DNA of 64,000 bases from [Phialemoniopsis] sp. UDSM-2020 (GCA_018873225.1 JAEILZ010000008.1:1054001-1118000), one strand, 5' to 3'; shown: positions 21,430 through 32,727, counted from the first letter of the stretch. Numbers and translations are program-made. The notes: a model not told the origin generated them from the letters alone.

Positions 21430-23836
21430 TTAGCCATGTGTGTATCGACAAAACGAGCTCCGAATGCGTGTAACTGACTGTCGTAGGTTTCCAAAGATAC
21501 TCTCTAGCCAGGGGCTCCATGGCTGGGGGCTCATGCCGTCCAGTTCATGAGTGTGCTGGGCAGCATCGGGATCGCCCGGGCTGGTTTGGGTGGCTGACTG
21601 GGCGGCGGTCTCAACCTTGCGTATGGCTGTCTCGAACAGTTTGTACGCCGCGTCCGCAGACACATATGCTTTGCGCAGCTCGTTCATGGCAATCATACAG
21701 AGCGCCAGGTGATGCCTACCCGCTTGGCGAGCCACCTGCTTTGGTGACGTGGACTCGAATAGATGTATCTGCATGGGCGGAACCAGGGAAAGCACGCTGG
21801 GGTTTGATTTCCGATTAGACATCCTTTTAGAGAAGAAAAGGGGGCTTGGACATACGTGAGTGTGTGCGATAGCCGAACGAGATCCTCGGCAATCATCAAG
21901 TTGATGGCGGCGCTCGCATCGCAGGCTGCTGTCCTTGCTTTCTGACATGCAAAGAGCCTCCATGCCGACTCGTCGGCGGCAGAGACAGAGGTCGGCCTAT
22001 CGAGGATGTATGGCCGGTAGAGAACTATGACGGTAGCCCTTTGTATGAACCCCGTCAGCGTCTCGAACAAGCCTCGCACCCGCCATGAAACCAACTCACT
22101 GCACAAATATGTCGAACTGGTACTTATGAGAAGCGAGGACTCTGGTATAGGGCTGTGGTAGATCAGCCCTGCAGGCACGAACTGCATTCTCGTACTTTTC
22201 GATTTCGCCTCGCGACATCCTTGCACCTCTTGCTCGGTAGTTGGTTAGGATGACTGCTCCTAGTGACAGCGTCAATCGCACAAAGGCCACCCAGATGGTG
22301 TATAAATCCGCGAGTTCTTGAGGAAACCAATTCCTCTCGCTCTGTGCCGAGGATGATGATGTTTGGGTCATGATCAAATCGCCGTCGCACGCAGTAGGTA
22401 ATGGGTTGTCCGAGTCGTCGAGGTGTATCCTCATCGGCCTCCCCTGGCCCAGGGACAGCCACACTTCGCGGCAGTAAATGCACCACCAAAGGCGGCGCCA
22501 GACGGGATGACCATCACGGAGCTCCCCCAGACCAGTCTGTGGAAGGCGGTGTAGGCCGATCGTGTGGGAGAGACTTATGGCGACCCCGTTCCAGTGCCAA
22601 GGGCCTGCACGATCTTCTGTATCGGCGTACCAGTGGCTCATCAGAAAGACAGACTGGATCAGAGTTATTTTGTCCTTCTCATAGTCCACGTCGTATAGAG
22701 CCTGTGCTATCACTGTTTAGACTAGCTGCTCTAAGGTGTCAGTAGGTGTTTGCGGGTCTATCACCTTGGCGCGTTGGTACATGGCCTGCTTCAAGCATCT
22801 CCGCGTTGGAAACGGCCCGTTCAAGAGTACTTGCTCATCAAGGTACTGTGGTCTCTTCATCAGCTCCTTACAAGCCATCGTAAGCTTTGACCATCGACGT
22901 ACAGAGGCAGATGCAATGAACATGCTCCATAACAGCAAAAGACTGGCCTTTCCCCGGTCGTATTCGCGTAAAAAGACGTCGATATCGAGTATTGGCGAGA
23001 ACGGATGAACGTAGTGGAAGTAGGCTTGCATCAGGGCATCCATGAGGTGAGGCTCGGGCAGATTCAGCGCCCCCTTTGCTCGGACGTAATCTACGTCCTC
23101 GGAAAGAAGCGCCGTGATTGAAGGCATCTGGACAAGAGAGTGGGAACTCCTTGATTCGCGGTGGGGGTCGCAGATATCCATGACAAAGGCAGGGCCACGT
23201 TCATCCCCTATGTTTGTGCAGGTGGCAGGTCAGCTCATCTTGCCACCGGGTAACAAATCTCGACCAGCGTGAAACAAATCGAAACTTTCATACCGGGATA
23301 GAATGGGGCATTCCCATCGCCATGGCCCTCCAAGGTTTCGGCGTAAGCCGTGCCGCCTTGCTCTGCATCGTGACTTTCGAACAGACATGGCTCACTCGTC
23401 GACACCGTGTTCTCAGGCACAGAAGCAGGGATCGGAACGTGCTCTTCTACAAGGACTTGCGATCGATCCTGTCCGGATGGGTCGTCCTGGCGTGACTTGG
23501 CCAACCTGCTGCTACGTCTTCTGGAAGAGCTTACCGTGGACGTCTCTCCAGCTGCAGGCTCCTGCGGGGAGATGGCATCGAGCAGGTCGGGATTGCTGTT
23601 TGCTCGATGAGCATTTTGTTGACACTAATTGTGAAAAGACAAACGAAGACTCACCACCGTCTCCTGCGGCTTACTAGTTCACAGGCTAAGCCATCAACCG
23701 AACAATTTGCACAGGGTGGACCAGACAAGGTGACGGTGCATCGGACTTTGCGGGCGTTGCAAGCTTTGCACGCGACGGTAGCACGCTTGAACGGGCGGCA
23801 GGTCTTAGACGAGATATGTGTTTTGGCTTGTGACAT
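21430..23836 (-). CDS. Zn2Cys6 transcription factor of the CTF1/Far type
   Basis: Six exons (23655-23836, 23294-23595, 22765-23207, 22701-22100, 21856-22038, 21430-21796) join in frame to 692 aa. The zinc cluster is C-x2-C-x6-C-x8-C-x2-C-x6-C (CKACNARKVRC, CANCSVDGLAC), followed by a basic run SRRRRC; the x8 spacing and the GPPCANC sequence match regulators of the CTF1/FarA group, which respond to fatty acids and cutin monomers. The regulatory domain has the typical YFHYVHPFSPILD, ALYDVDYEKDK, QSVFLMSHWY, HTIGLHRLPQ and RRLWWCIYCREVWLSLGQGRP blocks. The 63 bp third intron is a multiple of three and contains an in-frame stop, so it must be removed. Link to lipid use is by family only. Confidence 0.88.
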
Positions 23837-23945
23837 ATTACACCACCACAGAACAACCCATTTGCTACCCTATGTTGCTGTAGGTGGGAGTTGGCACACT
23901 TGAAAAGTATCGGGCGAGGAAGGGTCTGATGCGTAGAACAATTCT

Positions 23946-23948
<3 letters not shown>

Positions 23949-23983
<35 letters not shown>
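23949..23983. repeat. (AG)n microsatellite
   Basis: An uninterrupted run of 17 AG dinucleotides upstream of the CTF1-like regulator start, inside its presumed promoter or leader. Confidence 0.95.
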
Positions 23984-23984
<1 letters not shown>

Positions 23985-24127
23985 GGATAGACTAAAACGA
24001 CATGTCATCTCCACCAAAAACTCGGGCCCACTTACAGCCGAGGCTGACCCATCGAACTACATGCTCTCACCAACGGAACAGCTTTGACTGACTCGATGCA
24101 CCCCCTTGATACAAATGCGGCCCTCCG

Positions 24128-25529
24128 TCATTTCATACCATGTTTGTCCAGATTGTGCGAGAAAGGACAAGCCCCGAGACTGCGGGATTTAAGCGCCTCA
24201 ATATTAGATCTCATCTCCTCGAGACCGCGTCCCTGTTGAGGCTGAGGACCCATCGTCCACAAGTCGTAGCCCTGCGGATGGTACCTGTCTCCAAAGGAGC
24301 CTGGCGGCCGGGCACCCAAGGCTCGGAGGAGCAGCGCGGTCGGGCCCCATCTTCTCCAGCGGGTCGGCAGTACATACCACGGCTGAGGACGCGAGTGATT
24401 GAAGTTGTACAGCCCGGACACTGGGTTCACTTCACGCTCGACGCTGATGACTGCCCGAGAAGGAGGCCTTGGGAGGCAAAAGTGTTTCAGGAAGATCTTG
24501 CGTGCGACTTTGGCAACAGCGAGGCACGTGTTCAGCGCCGGACCAGGGCTCTCGAGCCTTTTACGCGTCGCGTAGGTTTGTTAACAGCTGAATCACCGTC
24601 ACAAATGTGCGAATGCAGAAAGGACTCACCCTAGACTTTCTCTCATGGTGTTGTCCAACTCGGCACCCAGAGTTCCTCTTAACACACTCGTCACTAGCGA
24701 AGGAAACTTCGATGTCGCAGAGTCCACATACACCCGGACATACTGATCGTTCGTTGGGGCCGGAGTGGCCACGGCCTTTTCGTGCTGGATTGTCCAGTCT
24801 CGAAGTTCCGTTGCAAAGTGTATGCCGTCTGTCCAGCCGTCAGCGCTCGACGTTAGGTTCGCAAATGAGATCTCCAAGTCTTCCCCAAGGTTCTTGTGGA
24901 AGATTCCGACGGCACATCTTTCGACGTCAGTGAGCGGCCGCCATTCCTGATCGTCTACTATGCGGAAGATTTCCACCACGTTGGACCCGAGAGTGTGCAA
25001 CATGTCGTCGTCTAGAATCTTTCCTGCCTTGCGGTACCGGGAGTGGAAGTAGTTCACGCGAGCGACGGCCTTCATGTAACGGTCAGAGGCTGGGCTCTGC
25101 GTTTGTGCTTCCCGAAGAAGGATCTCTGTGTCGATGGCCCGCTTCCCGGCATTCCTCTTGTTGTTCTGACCTGTAGCTGCGAACAATTTGGACATTGTGG
25201 GAATCGCACCGGCCTTTGCTTGTTAGTGGCTACATTCTGAGCAATACCGGGGTGAGGTTAGGCAGGAGACAGACCTTGAGCAAGGCAATCTTCCTGGCTT
25301 TGTTGAATGCGTAAGGAAACTCGAGCTCTTGTAGTTGAACCATAATGTCGTACGCTTCTTCCGTCGTCATGGTACTGAACGATCGCTGGCTGGATGCAAA
25401 CTTTGATGCAAGGGCCCTCGCCCGCGCGAACCGAGAGTGCCGCACTGCCAGGAGATATGCAAGGAGTATCAACAACGCACAAGCCGCGAAGGCTGAGGGC
25501 CATGTTAGCGGGAGTTGTAATATGTCCAT
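24128..25529 (-). CDS. MpaB-type (DUF2236) ER-bound oxygenase
   Basis: Three exons (25275-25529, 24630-25213, 24128-24557) join in frame to 422 aa. A hydrophobic N-terminal anchor (FAACALLILLAYLLAV) is followed by the DUF2236/MpaB-like region: MTTEEAYDIMVQLQELEFP, AGAIPTMSKLFAATGQNN, RAIDTEILLREAQ, VARVNYFHSRYRKAGKI and DDDMLHTLGSNVVEIFR. The histidine-bearing motifs HSRYRKAGK and FHKNLGEDLEI fit the family's heme-binding environment. MpaB, in mycophenolic acid synthesis, cleaves a prenyl side chain; other members act on polyisoprenes or unknown substrates. The third exon ends PRPPSRAVISVER...GYDLWTMGPQP, as in relatives. It lies head to head with a thioesterase, so a joint task in oxidative chain shortening is conceivable but unproven. 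The start at 25529 is preferred because it opens the membrane anchor. Confidence 0.87.
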
Positions 25530-26375
25530 GCTGTTACAGCTGAGTGGAAGGACGTCTTCAATAGTAGATAAGTGGCATTTGTATTTGCGCGTTTTCAACG
25601 GCGAACTTGGCCTTTATACATCTTTTTGTCACCTTACGATGCACATGGAAAAACTCGAAGTGTTGAATTCTTGATCAAGTTATCTGCCAAGAAGGATGTC
25701 CTCCCGAGGTGAGATGTGGAGACCATCCGCTCATCGAAGTTGCTCCCCCCTTGCCTTGTCCATATCTTGTGTATCGATGGAGTGGTGAGTGACATCCATG
25801 CGGCGGTAACGACCAGTGGGGTTTCGTGAGATCTACTGGGTAATTCATCTAGGGAATCATACTCCATATTCGTTTCAGCCTCTTCAGAAAGATTGAAGAT
25901 TCCTAACATCATGAAGTTACTATAGTTTGTATAAGACGATGGAACACGAAATTTCCAAGACGCAATCAGAGTTCCTAGTCAGCGCTGAGAGAACAGTGAC
26001 AGTATGCAAACTCTACTAATCTGGCCTTGGATAGCCTCGAAGACTTGACCTCTACCTAGCCTGGCACCGCGAAGGGCGAACGTGCTTTGCAATATACAAT
26101 GTGATGGGGTGATCTGCTTGTCAAGAGACGGGACCTAAGAGAACTGGTGGAACGTCAAGCCTGCAGCCCAGAAGGCGACCATGGACAGGATGACCCCAAC
26201 AAAAACGCAGGTCTGACCCACAAAAGGCCGAGGTTGCCAAGACCACAGCTTTCGGCGACCATGGCCAGAGTGACACCTCGGTCCGGCACGCACATGTTCC
26301 ATCCCAACTTCTCATTGAATTCGTATTGAACCAACAATCGATGGTAGACACGTCAACCAATGGACCTCTAGGAAA
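25530..26375. promoter_or_regulatory. Divergent region between oxygenase and thioesterase
   Basis: An 846 bp gap that holds both promoters. Only short open frames; no repeats or recognised binding sites. Confidence 0.4.
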
Positions 26376-27047
26376 ATGAAGCAAGATTCACTGCTCGCCC
26401 GCGAGGAGGCGTATTTCCAGGCCATACCGTGGTGTGCGGCTGAGCTCCAACGGCCGGGCACAGCGGTCTTCGTACCCCTCGCCCGGGTCGAAGATGACCC
26501 AAACGAGGACCCGCCATCTCGGGACAGACTGATGCGCCAAACTTTGTGTTCTGACGAGGCCATTCCGCATTGCATCGGGCTCTATCAAGATCCTTGGGCC
26601 GGTTTGACCACTGGCTCGAGCCGTACCCTGAACGTCACATCCCCGCCTTCTACGCTGATGATCCCATCGTCGTCAATCCTCTTCGAACTGTGCCCTGGGG
26701 TCAACGGGTTCAGCGGGGCCGCACACGGCGGGCTTGTCACGGCGCTTATGGACGAAGCAATGGGAACCCTGATCCACATCAACCACAAGCTGTCGAAGCG
26801 CGCTAAGAGTGAAGGTCGTCTTCCCCCAGGCGTGGCAACATTTGGGAAGCCCAGGTTCTTCACGGCAGGCATGAACGTCAAGTTTCTGAAGCCGGTGTGG
26901 ACTCCGCAGGTCGTCTTGGCTACGGCTTCAGTGGTCAAGCTGGAAGGCAGGAAACTCTTTCTGCGTGTGGTTATCAAGGGTGATAAGGGGGCAGAGTACG
27001 CCACCTGTGATGGTGTTTGGGTTTTCTCCCAGAAGGAGAAGCTGTAA
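26376..27047 (+). CDS. Hotdog-fold thioesterase (4HBT/PaaI type)
   Basis: A single exon of 223 aa. An N-terminal extension of about 110 residues, starting MKQDSLLAREEAYFQAIPW and with RLMRQTLCSDEAIPHC, leads into a hotdog domain with the motif NGFSGAAHGGLVTALMDEA, where the HGG and the following Asp/Glu form the active site. The later strands MNVKFLKPV and VVLATASVVKLEGRKLFLRV complete the fold. Such proteins hydrolyse acyl-CoA or acyl-carrier thioesters; the single domain suggests a homodimer or tetramer. No targeting peptide or peroxisomal SKL ending is seen (it ends KEKL). It is transcribed away from the MpaB-type oxygenase. Confidence 0.9.
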   Translation: MKQDSLLAREEAYFQAIPWCAAELQRPGTAVFVPLARVEDDPNEDPPSRDRLMRQTLCSDEAIPHCIGLYQDPWAGLTTGSSRTLNVTSPPSTLMIPSSSILFELCPGVNGFSGAAHGGLVTALMDEAMGTLIHINHKLSKRAKSEGRLPPGVATFGKPRFFTAGMNVKFLKPVWTPQVVLATASVVKLEGRKLFLRVVIKGDKGAEYATCDGVWVFSQKEKL

Positions 27048-27947
27048 ACGCATACCATGATACTAGAAGTTGATACAAGCAGCGTTTATGTAGTGATACA
27101 AATGAAGTGTTGATTGTTCTGTGGCGAGCTTGTCCGTGATCACCTGAACACGTCGGTCAACATCAACTTGTATAGCTCGAGAGATCGGCATCTAGACGTT
27201 GATCGTTGTACATACAACGCAGAACCTAGCGACTACATAAAGAGTGCAGAATTTCCTGCTGCTATTGCTGCGATGCTTTCCCTCCAAGCACCTAGGAGCG
27301 TCTGTTCTTAGGCTAGTGTCTGCGAAGGTGGTTGGATGATAGCGAGACAACCTCTTTTCAGAATTCGGTATGTGACAGGGGGTTTCGAAACCTGAGCCTG
27401 CAGCGTTCTTGGCTGGCAGCAAGATCGGACTATTTATCCGTGGACGCATGCAAGAACGAGCTTTGCGACAGCCAGGGGTGGTTTCAAGAATTGCAATACT
27501 AGCTGCGACTTGCTTTCCTTTTCCAGGAACTTACCCATCCGACAGAACAATGTGTGAATGCCAAGAAGCAGGAAACCCGAACTCAACCAGAAACGCAGTC
27601 GCAATTCCGGGCTTTGCTTGAATTCGCCTGAAAAACGAAAATACGGGCACCATTCAGGTTGTGGTACCGAACAGTTCCATCCGTGGTTGACACAACTCTA
27701 AAAAACGTCGATCATACACGGATACCGGATGGCCCCAACTCGCGTCGTCTTCCGGGTAAACGTCGACTTCTTCTGGAAGCCCTTAAGACACATACCTCCT
27801 TGTGTATTCGACTCCGTCCCAACAGGATTTTCCTTCTGTCTGCCCTTTTTGCACAATCCCCTACGGCCGCTCCGGGCATGCAATGGATGCGCGATACTCA
27901 CTCTCGCCTCGCAACACGGCTGATTGCGCATTATACGCAGAGATAAA
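27048..27947. other. Intergenic, promoter of lectin-like gene
   Basis: A 900 bp stretch without a supported gene. Many stops in all frames and AT-rich patches; no repeat recognised. Confidence 0.5.
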
Positions 27948-28679
27948 ATGGACAACAAAGATAACAAAGACAACAAGGACAGCAACAAGGATATCGATAC
28001 CACAAAAACATACATCTTCACAAATAAGTTTAATGGCGGCGACCTCGTGCTGGCCGTCTCCAACATGACGGCCCCTGGAGGGGGACCCAGTCTCATGATG
28101 GTGAATGCATCGACAGCCGATACAAGCGGGCAGTGGTTCCTAAGGCGTGTTCAGGACAACAGACCAGGCCAGCTATACCGTGTACACGCCGCTTCTCTGG
28201 GCTCGCGTCAGTCCATGGACGTTGCCAACACCGGCGGCAGCTTGAGGAGCAACATCCTCAAGATGGCTACGTCGGCCAAGTCTTCGGGCCAGATGTGGCG
28301 TTTTGACCCCTGGTCGAGTAACGAAGACGACGGCTATCGTCTGAGTAATAGGTTCACGGGGCCTGACTTGCATGTCGACATCAAGCCAGAGACGATGGAG
28401 GCGCAGTTATTTGGAGGCGATTTCGCCGGACAACATTGGATCCTCAAATCCGCGGCGGCGCCTGCGCCGGTCGCGCAAGCACAGGATGATGTGGATGCGA
28501 CGCCAGACAGGGGGATGCCGCTGTCCACAGACGGGTTCATCGCGGCCACAGTGGTCGGAGTTCTGGCGCTGGCTGTACTGATTTTGGGATTTGTATGGTG
28601 GTTCACACGGGGCAGGCGACCATCAAGGGGCAAACGGACAGAATTGGTTATTTCTGCCCCGGAGAAGACAGTTGTATGA
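27948..28679 (+). CDS. Beta-trefoil (ricin-B-like) domain protein with C-terminal membrane anchor
   Basis: A single exon of 243 aa. The start is an Asn/Asp/Lys-rich run made of repeated KDN units (residues 3-16). A domain of about 140 residues follows with the three-fold pattern of a carbohydrate-binding trefoil: IFTNKFNGGDLVLAVSN, YRVHAASLGSRQSMDV and YRLSNRFTGPDLHVDI, each followed by a GQW/GQMW/GQHW-type turn (SGQWFL, SGQMWRF, AGQHWIL). After a short Ala/Pro linker comes a single membrane span (IAATVVGVLALAVLILGFVWW) and a basic tail. No signal peptide is visible, so insertion would be by the C-terminal span, with the lectin-like part outside if it follows its relatives. Ligand unknown. 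The three QxW-type positions argue for a genuine trefoil. Confidence 0.82.
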   Translation: MDNKDNKDNKDSNKDIDTTKTYIFTNKFNGGDLVLAVSNMTAPGGGPSLMMVNASTADTSGQWFLRRVQDNRPGQLYRVHAASLGSRQSMDVANTGGSLRSNILKMATSAKSSGQMWRFDPWSSNEDDGYRLSNRFTGPDLHVDIKPETMEAQLFGGDFAGQHWILKSAAAPAPVAQAQDDVDATPDRGMPLSTDGFIAATVVGVLALAVLILGFVWWFTRGRRPSRGKRTELVISAPEKTVV

Positions 28680-28854
28680 ACTTTGGGCTGCAGTCAAAAG
28701 GGAGGTTTTTCTTTTTCACCCAGCGATTTCATAGAAGTTCAAGCGTTCCCAAATAATCAGTTTCTTTTATTTGATCCTACCGATACTCTAGCAATATACC
28801 CCAATCACAGTCCACCTGATGCACTATGTTGAAACGAGGATTGGATAATGATGA

Positions 28855-30519
28855 CTACTGTGTCTCTATTCCCGTCATGACCATCTTGATGATCAGAAAC
28901 TCGTCAATGCCGTATTTACTACCTTCACGACCGAAGCCGCTCTGCTTCACACCTCCGAAGGGGGCTGCAGGATCGCTGATAGCACCTAAGTAGCAATAGA
29001 ATCAGCACTTCAGTCGCAAGCAAAGAATGTTAGATGGATCACAACTTACCGACATTGGCTCCCACCATCCCAACTTCCAGCGCTTGGGCAACCCGCCAGC
29101 AACGGCTCGAGTCTCTGCTGTAGAAGTACCCAGCGAGGCCGACCTCGGTATCGTTTGCTAATCGAATAGCCTCCTCCTCGGTCTCAAAAGGGAAGAAGGC
29201 TGCCACAGGGCCGAATGTCTCCTCGGAACAGATCTTCATGCCGGATTTCATGTCCACCAAGAGCGTGATCCCAAAGTAGTTCGGTCCCAAATGAGGTAGT
29301 GGCTCCCCACCATGGAGTACGCGTGCTCCCTTTGACACTGCGTCCCGCACATGGTCGTGCACTTTGGCTACGGCCCTGTCATGAATCAGAGGCCCATGGG
29401 TCGTCTTTTCCGCAAACCCATCGCCGACCTCGAAGGTCTTGACAACGTCCAGCACCTTCTGAACAAAGGTGGCGTACACGCTGCGGTGGACGAGCACGCG
29501 GTTAGCGCACACACAGGTCTGGCCCGAAAGCCGGAATTTTGATGCTATAAGGCCTTGCACAGCAAGGTCCAAGTTGGAATCATCAAACACGATAAAGGGC
29601 GCGTTTCCGCCAAGTTCGAAAGATAGCTTCTTTAGTGTGGACGAGCTCTGCTTCATCAAAAGCTTGCCCACCGGAGTCGAGCCTGTGAACGAAATCTTCT
29701 TGATGGTCGGGTGAGTCGTCAGGACCAGGCCAACTGCTGCGGTGTTCTCCAAAGTAGTGACAACATTGACCACTCCTGCCGGTATACCAGCTCGATGTGC
29801 CAGCTCGGCCAATGCTAGCGCGGTCAGGGGCGTCTCGCCCGGGGCCTTGATCACCACCGTACAGCCGGCCGCCAGTGCAGGCCCGACCTTGCGGGTGATC
29901 ATAGCTGCAGGGAAATTCCACGGGGCGATAAGGCCGCAGACGCCGATGGGCTCCTTGAGGGTCATCAGCCGGCAGGCCGGGTTGCTTGCCTGGATGGTGT
30001 CGCCGTAGATGCGCGGGGCCTCCTCGGCGAACCACTCGAAGAAGGAAGCCGCGTACTTGACTTCGGTACGCGAGTCGGCGAGGGGTTTTCCATTCTCAAG
30101 GGTAATGATGCGTGCCAGGTCCTCGATGTTCTCGATCATGAGCTCGTACCAGCGGCGCAAGAGATTTGCTCTGGTGCGGGCCGGGGTGTGACGGAAGGAC
30201 TTGAAGGCCTGATCGGCAGCCGTCACGGCGGCCTCTACATCGGAGACATCGAACTCGGGGCAACGCGTCACTTCGCTGCTTGTCGACGGGTCTGTAGTAT
30301 GGTATGGTCAACCACCAGTACGGGCTCGCGGCCTGAAGTCGAACGTTGGATACATACTGTCGACAGGGAAGGTCTTGCCGGAACTCGCAGCCGTCCATTG
30401 ACCATTGACATAGGACTCTGTCTTTAGTAGAGATGGATCATTGAGCTTTGACTTTTTGTTAGAGCCTGCCTTCGTTTTTGGCTGTCAGGGGGACGTGGAG
30501 CACGAACCTGGAAGGCCAT
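28855..30519 (-). CDS. uga2: Succinate-semialdehyde dehydrogenase
   Basis: Four exons (30508-30519, 30358-30451, 29050-30291, 28855-28985) join in frame to 492 aa. It oxidises succinic semialdehyde to succinate with NAD(P)+, the last step of the GABA shunt. The aldehyde dehydrogenase hallmarks are present: [35 protein letters not shown], the general-base Glu in FELGGNAPF, the catalytic Cys in [10 protein letters not shown], and [13 protein letters not shown]. The last exon supplies [18 protein letters not shown]. The first exon is just ATG GCC TTC CAG (12 bp), which I accept because the joined N-terminus SYVNGQW matches the family. It shares a 379 bp promoter gap with the aminotransferase that makes its substrate. 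No mitochondrial presequence is evident. Confidence 0.93.
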
Positions 30520-30898
30520 CTTGAATACTGATACGTAGTGGTGTACTCCGTAGATCACTTAGAAACCCAACTCCCTCACCATCAATGCGCCCTGATAAAG
30601 TAATCGAATATCAGAGTCAAATTCAACATGATCTGTAATCGTATCGTCTAGGATATTTGATAGCCCGGCTTTGTCATGCTTTATTGAAGACTTATGGGCA
30701 TCTGGCGTGTTCGGCGTTTCGGCGTTTTCGGCGTGTTGAGCGTGTTAGCGAGTCCAGCGTGAAGTCGACTTTGGCGCGAGACATCGTCATGCGAGCGACG
30801 ACAAACACGATCACCAGACTGGCGATATTGCAGCGTCGGAGATGCACGATTGAAATAGAAATGGTCGCCGTCGTGCGGTTGTGAGATGTCGTCGCGCG
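30520..30898. promoter_or_regulatory. Divergent promoter of the SSADH and aminotransferase genes
   Basis: A 379 bp gap between two GABA-pathway genes that read away from each other. It contains three TTCGGCGT copies at 30710, 30718 and 30727, flanked by GGCGTG at 30704 and 30730. CGG-containing sites are typical targets of Zn2Cys6 proteins, and one such gene lies in the same cluster. The assignment as operator is inference. Confidence 0.5.
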
Positions 30899-32727
30899 AT
30901 GGAAGACTCGCGCAGTACTTCTGGTTTTGCCCTGCCCTCCAACGAGTCCATCGCCATGCCTGCAGCTCTAAGGACACCTGACTTCATTGACGCACCCGGT
31001 CCTCAGTCGAGAGCCGCTACAGAGCAGCTCGACGCTGTCTGGGATGCACGTGCCGTTCACTTTGTTGTGGACTATGAGAAAAGCTCCGGGGTTTAGTAAG
31101 TTGTTCATCGATATAAGTGATACAGACCAACATCATTGACACAGATGTTCAGCATGATTGACGTAGATGGAAACCGCTATCTCGATGTGTGAGCCATCCC
31201 ACCGTGGTTCTTGATATTTGACTCCAATTGCTAACGAGAAGGTCAGATACTCGCAGATCGCCTCCAATGCGCTGGGCTACAACAGCCCTGCCCTCATCAC
31301 AGCGTCTAAGTCTCCAGAGATGATATCAGCCCTGGCTAACCGCCCAGCCATGGGCAACTATCCTTCAAGCAAATGGTTTGAAATGCTCAAAGACGGCCTG
31401 CTGAAGGTCGCTCCACCCGGCATGGACAAAGTATTCACAGCGCAGTCTGGCTCCGAAGCAGTCGAGCTGGCGTTTAAAGCGGCCTTCATGCTACACCGGC
31501 GCCGTGAACGTGGCGTGGGAACGGAGTGGACTGACGAAGAAATGGCGTCGAGCCTGGTCAATTCCAAGCCCGGCTCGCCCGACCTGGCGGTTCTCAGCTT
31601 CGCCGGTTCCTTCCACGGACGTGGCATCGGTGCCCTCTCCGCGACGCGGTCCAAGGCAGTGCATAAGGTCGATATTCCATCCTTTGACTGGCCGCATGCG
31701 CCCTTCCCCAAGCTCAAGTACCCGCTCGACAGGTTCGTCGAGGAAAACAAGACTGAGGAACTCAGGTGCTTGAATGAAGTTGAGAGATTTATCAAGACTT
31801 GGCGGATTCCCGTGGTTGCCCTCATCGTTGAGCCGATCCAGAGCGAGGGAGGAGACAACCACGCCTCTCCCGCGTTTTTCCAAGGCCTGAGAGATCTTAC
31901 CAAGCAGTATGGCGTGTTCATGATTGTTGACGAAGTGCAGACCGGTAAGAACATTGACTTTACGGAGGCGGTCAAGAGAGCTAAACGCAGTTGAACAGGT
32001 TTCGGTCCCACTGGGAAGTTTTGGGCACATGAGCACTGGAACTTGTCGTCGCCGCCGGATATGGTGACGTTCTCGAAGAAGGCACAGACTGCAGGATATT
32101 ACTTCGGTGACCCCTTGCTTGTGCCAGATAAGAGTTACAGGCAGTTCAATACGTACGTCTTAGATCTTCAAATACCCAGCCAACCTATTTGACTGACCTG
32201 ACTTTAGATGGCTTGGGGATCCCGCACGTGTCCTCATGGCCAAGGCTGTGGTCAATGAAATCTTGGAAAAGGATTTGGTGGCGCAAGCAGTACGTATATG
32301 CTCTGGATGCCTTGAGCCGAAGTACTAACAGGGACCAGAAACGAGTTGGAGGTGTGCTGTACGCAGAGCTCCAGAGGTTGGAAGGAAAGTTCCCCAAGCA
32401 CGTTGAGAATCTACGTGGTAAGGATCGAGGGTAAGTCGATTTACCCTTTCCGGGTCCTACGTCCAGATCTACTCACACTGTCCTTAGTACATACATCGCT
32501 TTTGACACGAAAGATGCGAGTGGGCTGGTGGCTGGGATGAGAAGGCACGGCGTCAACATGGGTCTATGTGGCGTGCGAGGTGTGCGTCTCCGGCCTATGC
32601 TCATCTTTGACGAAACACACAGTGAGTCGTTATCTGCTACTCTTGCCGTCTTCGTTCTGTCTATTAATGTGTTTGCCCAGTACCTATTTTGATGGCAGCC
32701 CTCGACTCTGTTATGAGTAGCCTCTGA
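30899..32727 (+). CDS. gatA: Class III aminotransferase, GABA transaminase type
   Basis: Eight exons (30899-31095, 31153-31188, 31247-31944, 31999-32152, 32208-32289, 32339-32430, 32488-32621, 32681-32727) join in frame to 479 aa. It should transfer the amino group of 4-aminobutyrate to 2-oxoglutarate, giving succinic semialdehyde. Family features are MIDVDGNRYLDVYSQIAS, AQSGSEAVELAFKAAF, SFAGSFHGRG, VEPIQSEGGDNHAS, MIVDEVQTGFGPTGKFWAHE and the PLP lysine in VTFSKKAQTAGYY. The exon-intron scheme is supported at every join by these motifs. The N-terminus is acidic with no clear mitochondrial peptide, as in yeast Uga1. Two upstream ATGs (30861, 30885) lie out of frame close to the start. A related omega-amino acid could be the true substrate. 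Confidence 0.92.

Noticed and set aside
22702..22764. In-frame stop as a sign that the CTF1-like gene is a pseudogene
   Set aside because: Good donor, branch-like and acceptor sites surround it, and splicing restores a conserved block exactly.
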